NCBI RefSeq assembly: GCF_001426405.1
Contig: NZ_LMEP01000024.1
Location: forward strand, 290,678 to 354,677
DNA length: 64,000 nucleotides
Direction of reading: 5' to 3'
From: Streptomyces sp. Root1304
GTDB taxonomy: Bacteria > Actinomycetota > Actinomycetes > Streptomycetales > Streptomycetaceae
The notes below the pieces were generated by a model that was given only the letters and a program-made list of their open reading frames with translations, had not been told where the DNA came from and did no database searches. The translations under genes and the position numbers were made by a program. This document shows, piece after piece, positions 34,445 to 42,222 of the stretch (the first letter of the stretch is position 1; every line of letters starts with the position of its first letter).

Positions 34445-36499
34445 GTGGACGCTATGTCGAAGTCGGGGCCGAGGACCGGGCCGGGTGCGGGGCTGGAGCT
34501 GGGGGCGGAGTCGGAGGGGGAGCGGGAGCCGGAGTCGGAGCAGGAGCAGGAGCAGGAGCAGGGGTCGAGGTCCCGGCGGGAGTCGGAGAGTGGTGGGCTC
34601 GGGATCGGGATCGGGCGGCGGGTTGGGATCGGGCGTGGGCTCGGGCAGCGGCTCGGGCTTGGGCGTGGGCTCGGGCGGCGGCTCGGGCTTGGGCGTGGGC
34701 TCGGGCGTGGGCTCGGGTCCGGCGGTCGGGGCCGGGTCGCCGGGGTGAGGGGTGCGGTCGGCGCGGCGTGGGCCTGGTTCGCCGTGCCGGGGCAGTGGTC
34801 GGGCCGCAGGACCACCGGTGAACTGGCGCTCGCCGCCGTGCTCGCGCTGCTCGGCGCCGGAACCGAGGATCTCCTCGGCGGCGAGGGATGGCAGCTGGCC
34901 GGCGTCGCCGCCTGCTCCGCCGCGCTGTCCCTGGTGCGGCGCAGACTCCCCGCGAGCGTGCTCGTCCTGACCGCCGGGCTCACGCCCTTCCTGCCCGGCC
35001 TCGGCCCGCTGCTGCTCGTGGTCGGCTGGTCGTCGGGACGGTACATCGCGGGCGCGGGGCGGGCCCTGGCCGCCTTCATCGCCGCCTTCGTCCTGAACGT
35101 CGGCGGGACGCTCCTGGGGGTCTGGGAACCACAGCGGGTGCTCACCGTCTCGTTCATGGCGACCCTGTACTACCTGGGCACCACCCTGGCCCCGGGGCTC
35201 GCGCACCGGTACTGGACGCAGCGGCGGACCCTGCTGCACGCGCTCCAGGAGCGCAACGCGCAGCTGTTGCGGGAGCGGACCATGGTGGTCTGGCAGGCGC
35301 GGCTGCGGGAGCGGCAGCGCATCGCCCAGGACATGCACGACAGCCTCGGCCACCAACTGGCCCTGATAGCCGTGCACACGGGAGCCCTCGAGGTGGACCG
35401 GGAGCTGAGCGAGCGGCAGCGCGAGGTGGTGGGTGTCCTGCGGAACGCTTCGGTGACGGCGATGCACGAGCTGCGGGAGGTCGTCGGGATACTCCGCGAC
35501 GGCGTCGGGGCCCCGGACGGACCGGCGGCGGCCTCCGGGGGGCCCGGGCGGGCCGGGGACGAGACGGGCCGGGCGGCCCGGGGCATCGCGGGCATCGAGG
35601 GGCTCGTGGGGTCGGCGCGGGCGGCCGGTACGGCGGTGGATCTGCGGCGGTCGGGGGAGGCGCGGTCGTTGGCGCCGGCGGCGGACCACGCCGCGTACCG
35701 GATCGTGCAGGAGGCCCTGACCAACGCCTACAAGTACGCGCCGGGAACCCCGATCGCCGTCGAACTGCGCTACGAGCCCGACACCTTCGTCGTGGAGGTC
35801 GTCAACGAGCAGCCCACGGAGGGTCCGTCGAAGGACGTGGTGAGCGGTGGGCAGGGGCTGGACGGCCTCGCCGAGCGGGCCCGTCTCGTGGGCGGCATGT
35901 GTCACGCGGGCCCGGCGGACGGCGGCGGGTTCCGGGTCGCCGGGATGCTGCCGTACGGGGCGGCGCCCGTCGCCGATGCGGCGCCTTTGGTCGATGCGGC
36001 CGACGACTTCCGGCAGCAGACCACGAAGCCGCTGGTGGGCGATGGTCGTCCGGTCGTGGTCGGACCGACCGACTGGACGTTCATGGAGCGGGAGCTCGCT
36101 ATGGCGGTGCGTGGGGGCAGGGGCAGGAGCACGGGTGGTTCGGTCGCGTTGGGGTGCGGGATCGCGTTCGCCGCGCTCGTCCTGCTCGTGGTCGCGGCGG
36201 GCTTCGGCCTCTACTTCCTGATGGGTTCGCTGGAGAAGGGGATGATCGAGCCCGAGCAGTACGACGCGGTGGACGTCGGGATGGCGGAGAAGGACGCGCG
36301 CGAGCTGCTTCCCTCGGGTGACACCATCGCGACGGCGGGCCTCGCGGGCAAGGGACCCGCGCAGCCGGCGGGGGCGGAGTGCCTGGTGCTGATGTCCACG
36401 GAGTTCAGCGAGGACGTGGACAAGGAGCCCGTCTACCGGTTCTGCTTCAAGGACGGCAAGCTGATCGAGAAGAAGGCGTACGAGATCGAGGCGCGGTAG
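34445..36499 (+). CDS. NarL-type sensor histidine kinase with an extra C-terminal membrane-anchored domain
   Basis: The kinase core contains several membrane helices (about 115-260), a HisKA_3 dimerisation box RQRIAQDMHDSLGHQ with phospho-acceptor His298, and a HATPase domain (EALTNAYKYAPG, about 425-510). The chain then continues past the usual end through a linker, one membrane helix (about 565-595) and a 90-residue tail with VGMAEKDARELLPSGDT, loosely like a BamE/SmpA-type small domain. The first 100 residues are Gly/Arg/Glu-rich low complexity encoded by 12-base repeats; the true start may lie downstream of GTG 34445. It is followed 37 bases later by its response regulator. The stimulus is unknown. 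Confidence 0.85.
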   Translation: MDAMSKSGPRTGPGAGLELGAESEGEREPESEQEQEQEQGSRSRRESESGGLGIGIGRRVGIGRGLGQRLGLGRGLGRRLGLGRGLGRGLGSGGRGRVAGVRGAVGAAWAWFAVPGQWSGRRTTGELALAAVLALLGAGTEDLLGGEGWQLAGVAACSAALSLVRRRLPASVLVLTAGLTPFLPGLGPLLLVVGWSSGRYIAGAGRALAAFIAAFVLNVGGTLLGVWEPQRVLTVSFMATLYYLGTTLAPGLAHRYWTQRRTLLHALQERNAQLLRERTMVVWQARLRERQRIAQDMHDSLGHQLALIAVHTGALEVDRELSERQREVVGVLRNASVTAMHELREVVGILRDGVGAPDGPAAASGGPGRAGDETGRAARGIAGIEGLVGSARAAGTAVDLRRSGEARSLAPAADHAAYRIVQEALTNAYKYAPGTPIAVELRYEPDTFVVEVVNEQPTEGPSKDVVSGGQGLDGLAERARLVGGMCHAGPADGGGFRVAGMLPYGAAPVADAAPLVDAADDFRQQTTKPLVGDGRPVVVGPTDWTFMERELAMAVRGGRGRSTGGSVALGCGIAFAALVLLVVAAGFGLYFLMGSLEKGMIEPEQYDAVDVGMAEKDARELLPSGDTIATAGLAGKGPAQPAGAECLVLMSTEFSEDVDKEPVYRFCFKDGKLIEKKAYEIEAR

Positions 36500-36536
36500 C
36501 GCCCGCAGGCTCGTACCGGAGCGTGGGGGAACAGCT

Positions 36537-37196
36537 GTGGCAGGGCAGCCCATCAGGGTCGTGATCGCCGACGACGAGCCTCTGATCAGGGCGGGGATCA
36601 GGATGATCCTCAACTCGGACGAGGAGATCGCGGTCGTCGGCGAGGCGGCCGACGGCCGGGAGGCGGTCGAGGCCGCCCGCGCGCACGCGGCCGACGTGGT
36701 GCTGCTGGACATCCAGATGCCGGTGCTGGACGGCCTCTCCGCGCTGCCGGAGCTGCGCCGGGCGGCCCCGGCGGCCCGGGTGATCGTCCTGACGACGTTC
36801 GGTGAGCGGGAGAACGTGCTGCGGGCGCTGGAGCACGGCGGGGCGGGGTTCCTGCTCAAGGACACGGCCCCGGCGGAGCTGATCCGGGCGGTGCGGGCGG
36901 CCGCGGCGGGGGACGCGTACCTGTCGCCGGCGGCGACCCGACACGTGGTGGAGCGCCTCGCCTCGGGCCGGGAGGCGGCCCGCGCGGAGGCGGCCCGCGG
37001 GCGGGTGGCGGGCCTCAGCGAGAAGGAGCGCGGTGTGCTGGCGCTGCTCGGGGAGGGCCTCTCCAACGCGGACGCGGGGAGACGGCTGCACATGAGCGAG
37101 GCCACGGTGAAGACGTACGTGAGCCGGATCCTGGCCAAGCTGGACTGCGACAACAGGGTCCAGGCGGCACTGCTCGCGAGGGACGCGGGGCTGTAG
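36537..37196 (+). CDS. NarL/FixJ-type response regulator
   Basis: A 219-residue regulator with a receiver domain (acidic pocket Asp12/Asp13, phospho-acceptor Asp58 in LLDIQMP, Thr in VLTTFGE, Lys in LLKDT) and a LuxR-type HTH (LSEKERGVLALLGEGLSNADAGRRL..ATVKTYVSRIL). The GTG start is preceded by GGGGGA. It directly follows the sensor kinase, forming a cognate pair. Its targets are not evident; the nearest candidates are the kinase gene itself and the neighbouring T7SS genes. Confidence 0.93.
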   Translation: MAGQPIRVVIADDEPLIRAGIRMILNSDEEIAVVGEAADGREAVEAARAHAADVVLLDIQMPVLDGLSALPELRRAAPAARVIVLTTFGERENVLRALEHGGAGFLLKDTAPAELIRAVRAAAAGDAYLSPAATRHVVERLASGREAARAEAARGRVAGLSEKERGVLALLGEGLSNADAGRRLHMSEATVKTYVSRILAKLDCDNRVQAALLARDAGL

Positions 37197-37226
37197 GGCG
37201 GGGCGGGCCCCGGCGCCGCCGGAGGG

Positions 37227-37760
37227 TCAGCGAGGGGCGGGGCCCGAAGCGTCACCCGGACCGGACGGGTGCTGCTGTGTGCCCGCCGTGCCTGCTGTGC
37301 CCGCCGCGCCCGCTGCGTCCATCGTGCTCGCTGCGTTGTAGCGGAGGAGGTACGCGGCGAAGCGGGCGAGGTCCTCGGCGGACCAGTCCTGCAAACGTTC
37401 CTGGTAGGCCGCGAGGCGGCTCGTCTGGGCCGTGGCGAGGGTGGCGGTGCCCGCCTCGGTGGGGTGCAGGACGTGCACCCGGTGGTCGTCGGGCGCGGGC
37501 CGGCGCTCGACCAGGCCCAGCTTCTCCAGGCCGGCGACCTGACGGCTGACCGTCGACTTGTCCAGCAGGTAGTGCGCCGCGAGATCGGTGGCGCGGCAGC
37601 CGCGCTGCGCCTCGATGTGGGCGAGCAGGGTGTAGGAGACCAGCGGGAGCTCGGGGTGGACCCGGGCCGCCGCCGCACGGGCGCGGCGGGCGAAGGCCGT
37701 CAGTTCGCGCTGGATGACGTCCACGGACGCCTCGCGGGGTGGCTGTGCGCCGCCGGTCAT
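37227..37760 (-). CDS. MarR-family transcriptional regulator
   Basis: A 177-residue winged-helix protein: dimerisation helix, HTH (CRATDLAAHYLLDKSTVSRQVAGLEKLGL), wing with DDHRVHVLHPTEAG, then C-terminal helix and an Ala/Gly/Thr-rich tail. The ATG at 37760 has GGGAG upstream. The gene is divergent from the membrane protein at 37865, and two matching GTTG-N7-CAAC palindromes lie between them, so it probably represses itself and that neighbour. The ligand is unknown. Confidence 0.9.
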   Translation of the reverse strand: MTGGAQPPREASVDVIQRELTAFARRARAAAARVHPELPLVSYTLLAHIEAQRGCRATDLAAHYLLDKSTVSRQVAGLEKLGLVERRPAPDDHRVHVLHPTEAGTATLATAQTSRLAAYQERLQDWSAEDLARFAAYLLRYNAASTMDAAGAAGTAGTAGTQQHPSGPGDASGPAPR

Positions 37761-37812
37761 GGTGGGCTCCCTCGTCGTCGTGCGGACACCGTTCGTCCGT
37801 CACGCGCTTTCA

Positions 37813-37851
37813 GTTGTATAGTACAACGGTTCTTTAGTTGTAAAAGCCAAC
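37813..37851. promoter_or_regulatory. Two GTTG-N7-CAAC operators, probable MarR sites
   Basis: The first site (37813-37827) is a perfect GTTGTA/TACAAC palindrome with a 3-base centre. The second (37837-37851) keeps GTTG and CAAC with the same 7-base spacing. They start 24 bases apart, about two helical turns, in the 104-base divergent gap; the second ends four bases before the Shine-Dalgarno of the membrane-protein gene. Confidence 0.65.
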
Positions 37852-37864
37852 CATGGAGGTCTCG

Positions 37865-38953
37865 GTGTCAGCAGGACCGAACACCACCGGCGCGTTGCGG
37901 CATGTCCTCGGGCATCTGCTCACCCCGTTGCTGATGTGCGTCGGCATGGGACTCGCCTACCTCGGCGCCTTCCACGCCCCCGCACCCCACGCCCTGCGCG
38001 TCGACGTCGTCGGCTCGGGGCCCGCCGCCCAGGTCCTCGCGCAGACGCTCCACGACAAGGGCGACGGCGCCCTGGACGTCCGTACGGTCGCCGACCGCGC
38101 CACGGCCGTCACCGCACTCCGCGAGCAGGACAGCTTCGGCGCCTACGTTCCCGGGGAGAAGCCCGAACTGCTGGTGGCCTCGGCGTCCTCCGACACCAGC
38201 GCCATGGCCGTGGAGAAGGTGTTCACGAAGGTCGCCGCCGCGCAGGACGCCCCGCTCGAGGTCACCGACGTCGCACCCGTCGCCTCCGGCGACCCCACGG
38301 GCCAGGGCGTCTTCTTCCTGCTCGTCGCGCTCAGCATCGGCGCGTACGCCTCGGTCGCCGTCATCGGCGGAGCCGGGGCCGTACTTCCCATGCGGATCAG
38401 GGTCCTGCTCGCGGCCGGCATGTCGCTCGTCGTCAGCCTGATCGGCACGGTGTTCGCCGGGCCGGTGTTCCACCTGGTCGACCAGGGGATCGGCGGGGTC
38501 TGGGCGATCTCCTGGCTGTACGCGGCGGGCATCCTGCTGGTCGGCGTCGGGCTCCACACCTTCCTGCGCCGCTGGACCACGCTCGGCGTGATGGTGCTCT
38601 TCGTGATGCTCAACTTCACGAGCTCCGGCGGCATCTACCGGCCGGAACTCCAGCCCGGCTTCTTCGGTGCGCTGCACTCCTTCTGGAACGGCGCGGGCTT
38701 CGTCGAGGGTGTACGCGGCCATGTGTACTTCGACGGGCACGCCGTCGGCGGCCACGTCCTCGTCCTCGCCCTCTGGTTCCTCGCGGGTGCGGTCCTCGTC
38801 GTCGCCGCCGGACTCACGGAGTCCAAGCGGGCGAAGGCGGCCGGACAGACGCAGGGGCAGGCCCAGGGCATGACGGAGCCGGCGCGGGCGAAGGCCGAAG
38901 CCGAGGTCGAGAAGGAGATGGAGGAGGAGATGGAGGAGGCGGTAGCGGTCTGA
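37865..38953 (+). CDS. Six-helix membrane protein of ABC-2/YhgE-like type, MarR-controlled
   Basis: The protein has one N-terminal membrane helix, an extracytoplasmic segment of about 110 residues, then five helices between about 150 and 320 and a Lys/Glu-rich cytoplasmic tail. This is the layout of single-gene ABC-2/YhgE/Pip-type permeases, often drug- or stress-linked. The GTG at 37865 is chosen because GGAGG lies five bases before it; an ATG at 37853 would place that Shine-Dalgarno inside the gene. A transport role, perhaps export of the MarR ligand, is inference. Confidence 0.75.
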   Translation: MSAGPNTTGALRHVLGHLLTPLLMCVGMGLAYLGAFHAPAPHALRVDVVGSGPAAQVLAQTLHDKGDGALDVRTVADRATAVTALREQDSFGAYVPGEKPELLVASASSDTSAMAVEKVFTKVAAAQDAPLEVTDVAPVASGDPTGQGVFFLLVALSIGAYASVAVIGGAGAVLPMRIRVLLAAGMSLVVSLIGTVFAGPVFHLVDQGIGGVWAISWLYAAGILLVGVGLHTFLRRWTTLGVMVLFVMLNFTSSGGIYRPELQPGFFGALHSFWNGAGFVEGVRGHVYFDGHAVGGHVLVLALWFLAGAVLVVAAGLTESKRAKAAGQTQGQAQGMTEPARAKAEAEVEKEMEEEMEEAVAV

Positions 38954-38970
38954 GGACGCCCCTCCGGGAG

Positions 38971-39002
38971 TTGTCCACAGGGTCCGGCGGAGGTTGTCCA
39001 CA
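38971..39002 (+). other. Two perfect DnaA boxes (TTGTCCACA) in tandem
   Basis: TTGTCCACA occurs at 38971-38979 and 38994-39002, same orientation, 23 bases apart, each followed by GG. This is the actinomycete form of the DnaA box. Both lie in the gap 38954-39079 upstream of the DUF2252 gene. Confidence 0.65.
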
Positions 39003-39079
39003 GGGGGAGACGACCTCTTCGGTCCGGCGGTACCGTCGGAGCCGGATGATGTTGGATTCGCATCGGGGGAGGACGTGCC

Positions 39080-40639
39080 ATGGACGGGATCCAGGCCGTG
39101 GTGCCGGGACAGCGCGGTACGGACGGAGGACCGGACGGCGGACGGGTGCCGCACGTACCGGGCTTCGCGCGCCGAGCTGCCGTAGGCACCGGAACCTCCC
39201 CCGCCGGAACACCCCTCATCGCGGGTTCCCTCGCGGGTTCCCTCGCGGGGACCGAGTTCACCGGAACCGCCGCGGGGTCCGGGGCCGCGGGTGCGTCTCC
39301 CAAGGCGCGGGGCAAGGAACTGCGCGAGCGGGTCCCACGCTCCGCGCACTGCCGCCCGGCCCTCGCCGCCGACCGCCCGGACGCCGTGCGGGCCGTCGAG
39401 GAGTCGAACCGCGGCCGGGTCCCCGAGCTGGCCCCGATCAGGGTCGGCCGGATGGCCGCCAGCCCCTTCGCGTTCCTGCGCGGTTCGGCGGGCCTGATGG
39501 CCCAGGACCTCGCCGGCACCCCCGTCACCGGGATCCCGGCCCAACTGTGCGGCGACGCCCACGCGGCCAACTTCGGCCTCTACGGCGACGCCCGCGGCCG
39601 GCTCGTCATGGACCTCAACGACTTCGACGAGACGATCGTCGGCCCCTGGGAATGGGACCTCAAGCGGCTCGCCGCCTCCCTGGTCCTCGCGGGCCGGGAG
39701 GTCGGCGCGAGCGAGGAGGTGTGCCGGGCCGCGGCGTTCGACACCGTCGGCGCCTACCGGCGCACCATGCGCCTGCTCGCCCGGCTCCCCGCGCTCGACG
39801 CGTGGAACGCGATACCCGACGAGGAACTCGTCTCGCACACCGACGCGCGTGACCTCATCGGCACCCTGGAACGGGTCTCCGCCAAGGCCCGCAACAACAC
39901 CAGCGCACGGTTCGCCGCCCGCTCCACCGAAGCGGTGACCGACATCGAGGGCGGCGGCCGCAGATTCGTGGACGCTCCCCCGGTGCTGCGCAGGGTCCCC
40001 GACGCGGAGGCGGCGGCCGTCGCCGTCTCCCTCGGCGAGTACCTGAAGACCGTCTCGGAGGACCGTCTGCCGCTCCTCGCGCGATACGCCGTCCACGACG
40101 TGGCCTTCCGGGTCGTCGGCACCGGCAGCGTCGGTACCCGCTCCTACGTCGTGCTGCTCCTGGACCACCGGGGCGAGCCGCTGGTGCTCCAGGTGAAGGA
40201 AGCCAGACCGTCCGCCCTGCTGCCCCACCTGCCGACCGCGGGCTTCACCGTGCCCGAGCCCGGCCACGAAGGACGACGGGTGGTGCTCGGGCAGAAGCGG
40301 ATGCAGGTCGTCAGCGACATCCTGCTCGGCTGGACCACGGTCGAGGGGCGCCCCTTCCAGGTGCGCCAGTTCCGCAACCGCAAGGGCAGCGTCGACCCGG
40401 CGACACTCACCACCGACGAGGTCGACGACTACGGCCGCATGACCGGCGCACTGCTCGCCCGCGCCCACGCCCACAGCGCCGACCCGCGCCTGATAGCCGG
40501 CTACTGCGGCAAGAACGAGGAATTCGACGAGGCCGTGGCCACCTTCGCCGTCTCGTACGCCGACCGCACCACAGCCGACCACGCCGACCTGCTCACCGCC
40601 GTCCGAGCAGGCCGCATAGCAGCGGAACAGGGCGTCTGA
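39080..40639 (+). CDS. DUF2252-family protein
   Basis: A 519-residue protein matching the DUF2252 family: RVPRSAH near the start of the domain, LCGDAHAANFGLYGDARG and LNDFDETIVGPWEWDLKRLAASL, which resemble a kinase/aminoglycoside-phosphotransferase-like active site (HxxN, D-F-D). The first 75 residues are a Gly/Ala/Thr-rich extension. The ATG is preceded by GGGGGAGG at a seven-base spacing. The enzymatic activity of the family is not established; a phosphotransferase role is plausible from the motifs. Two DnaA boxes lie in its promoter region. Confidence 0.88.
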   Translation: MDGIQAVVPGQRGTDGGPDGGRVPHVPGFARRAAVGTGTSPAGTPLIAGSLAGSLAGTEFTGTAAGSGAAGASPKARGKELRERVPRSAHCRPALAADRPDAVRAVEESNRGRVPELAPIRVGRMAASPFAFLRGSAGLMAQDLAGTPVTGIPAQLCGDAHAANFGLYGDARGRLVMDLNDFDETIVGPWEWDLKRLAASLVLAGREVGASEEVCRAAAFDTVGAYRRTMRLLARLPALDAWNAIPDEELVSHTDARDLIGTLERVSAKARNNTSARFAARSTEAVTDIEGGGRRFVDAPPVLRRVPDAEAAAVAVSLGEYLKTVSEDRLPLLARYAVHDVAFRVVGTGSVGTRSYVVLLLDHRGEPLVLQVKEARPSALLPHLPTAGFTVPEPGHEGRRVVLGQKRMQVVSDILLGWTTVEGRPFQVRQFRNRKGSVDPATLTTDEVDDYGRMTGALLARAHAHSADPRLIAGYCGKNEEFDEAVATFAVSYADRTTADHADLLTAVRAGRIAAEQGV

Positions 40640-40800
40640 ACGAACCCGGCGGCGGGAGGCCGCGGCCCACGACGGATCGCGCGGTGCGTCGGGGAGTCGC
40701 GGCGGTGATGAGGGGCCTGCTGCCGTGGCGCGCCCAGGGCCCGCGGCGGTGACGGGACCGGTGCCCACGTCACGTCTTGCGTGGGGGCTGATGCCCACAA

Positions 40801-40852
40801 GGGGGGGAGGGGAGGGAGGGGGAGGGGAGGGGAGGGGAGGGGAGGGGGGAGG
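40801..40852 (+). other. G-run tract with quadruplex potential
   Basis: Fifty-two bases of G-runs (3-7 G) separated by single A residues lie in the otherwise featureless gap 40640-40909, 58 bases before the J-domain gene. Many four-run combinations could fold into a G-quadruplex on the non-template strand. Confidence 0.7.
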
Positions 40853-40909
40853 CCCCCCAGTGGGACCGTAGGCTGGTTGGGACGAGCCGGAACGAGGACG
40901 TAGGCGGGC

Positions 40910-41743
40910 GTGGACGTGAGCGTGCACCAGGGTGCGAACGAGGGTTCCGAGGCCGAGCCGCCTCGGGACGAGCGGCCCGAGGCTCGGCTTGAGCGGGCTG
41001 TGCGGGTGGCCGAGCAGGCGTTGATCGAGTTCGAGATCGCCGTCGAGACCTTCCGCGTCGAGGTGGACAACTTCTCGCGGCTGCACCACCAGAAACTCGG
41101 TCCGATGTACGCGCGGCTCGACGAGCTCGACGCGCGGATCGCCGAGGCCCGGGCGGCACGTAGTGGCGATCCCGAGGATCTGCGGCGGGCCGAGGAGGCG
41201 CGGGCCGCGGTCCTGCCGATGCCCGGGGTGGACGAGCTGTTCCACGACTGGATCGACTCCGACGGCCTGTCCCCCGAGGCCGCCGCGATGCTCACCGACA
41301 GCCCGGTGCAGCCGCCCAAGCGGGTCCGTCCCGCCGAGGAGGCCCGCAGGCTCTACCGGGAGCTGGCCCGTAAGGCGCACCCCGACCTCGCCCGCGAGGA
41401 GGACGAGCGGAAGCGCCGCGAGGAGTTCATCACCCGCGTCAACGCCGCCTACGCCCGCGGCGACGAGGCGCTGCTCCGTGAGCTGGCCGCCGAGTGGGAG
41501 GCCGGTCCCGTGCCGGCCGAGGAGCGCCTCAGCGAGAGCGAGGAGCTGTACGCGCGCCTCGAGTGGCTGGCGCAGCGCAAGGACATGCTGTCGGCGCTGG
41601 CGCGCGAGCTGGAGGAGAGCGCGATCGGCGCGATGCTGCGGATGGCGCCGGAGGACCCGGACCGTCTCCTGGAGGAGATCGCGGAACAGCTGCTCGCGCA
41701 GGTCACCGAGCGTGAGGACGAGCTGGCGGGGCTGGTGCAGTAG
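40910..41743 (+). CDS. J-domain protein with N-terminal coiled coil
   Basis: A 277-residue protein: acidic head, a long coiled coil (about 25-85, LERAVRVAEQALIEFEIAVETFRVEVDNF), then a compact J-domain (about 135-190) with the Hsp70-activating His-Pro-Asp motif at 157-159 (KAHPDLA), then another helical segment. It lacks the Gly/Phe and zinc regions of DnaJ, so it is a class III J-protein, probably recruiting DnaK to a specific client. The GTG start is somewhat uncertain; further in-frame GTGs occur 6 and 12 bases downstream. Confidence 0.85.
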   Translation: MDVSVHQGANEGSEAEPPRDERPEARLERAVRVAEQALIEFEIAVETFRVEVDNFSRLHHQKLGPMYARLDELDARIAEARAARSGDPEDLRRAEEARAAVLPMPGVDELFHDWIDSDGLSPEAAAMLTDSPVQPPKRVRPAEEARRLYRELARKAHPDLAREEDERKRREEFITRVNAAYARGDEALLRELAAEWEAGPVPAEERLSESEELYARLEWLAQRKDMLSALARELEESAIGAMLRMAPEDPDRLLEEIAEQLLAQVTEREDELAGLVQ

Positions 41744-41799
41744 GTTTTTCCGTGCGCCCGTTGTCCCGCGGGCGGTACTGACGAGAGAAGGCCGGTCCC

Positions 41800-42144
41800 A
41801 TGAATTTCTCCCCGCTGCCCTCGGTGGACGCGGCTTCCGTGCCGGCCGATGCCCTGGTGCTGGACGTCAGGGAGGACGACGAGTGGGCCGCCGGGCACGT
41901 CGAGGGTGCGCTGCACGTGCCGATGAGCGACTTCGTCGCCCGCTTCGGTGAGGTGACCGAGGTAGTCGCCGAGCGCGGCCGCGCCCATGTGATGTGCCGG
42001 GTCGGCGGCCGGTCGGCGCAGGTCACGCAGTATCTGGTGCAGCAGGGCTTCGACGCGGTGAACATCGAGGGCGGCATGCTCGCCTGGGACGGTGCCGGGC
42101 GTCCGATGGTGACGGAGAACGGCAGCCCCGCCTTCGTCCTCTGA
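41800..42144 (+). CDS. Single-domain rhodanese-like sulfurtransferase
   Basis: A 114-residue rhodanese domain: LDVREDDEWAAGHVEGALHVP at the start, active-site loop MCRVGGRSAQV with catalytic Cys66, and the C-terminal GGMLAWDGAGRP signature. Stand-alone rhodaneses transfer sulfane sulfur. The length is normal. It lies 56 bases after the J-domain gene and is followed by strong convergent hairpins. Confidence 0.93.
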   Translation: MNFSPLPSVDAASVPADALVLDVREDDEWAAGHVEGALHVPMSDFVARFGEVTEVVAERGRAHVMCRVGGRSAQVTQYLVQQGFDAVNIEGGMLAWDGAGRPMVTENGSPAFVL

Positions 42145-42149
42145 GCGTT

Positions 42150-42208
42150 CCGAGCCCCCGGGGGCTCGGCGGATCGGAAGCCCCGGGGCCCGGCCCCCGG
42201 GGCTTCCG
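42150..42208. terminator. Two hairpins between convergent genes
   Basis: A perfect 10-bp palindrome (42150-42169) is followed by a 14-bp stem (42175-42188 with 42195-42208) and a 6-base loop. They separate the rhodanese gene from the acyl-CoA dehydrogenase gene and can act in both directions. Confidence 0.7.
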
Positions 42209-42222
42209 GCATTTCGCCGGTT

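Noticed and set aside
34082..37678. 1,198-codon minus-strand frame over the two-component genes
   Set aside because: Overlaps the kinase and response-regulator genes, which have clear motifs on the plus strand.
38954..39079. Tandem DnaA boxes considered as the chromosomal origin
   Set aside because: Only two boxes are present, there is no dnaA or dnaN next to them, and a Streptomyces oriC has many more boxes over several hundred bases.
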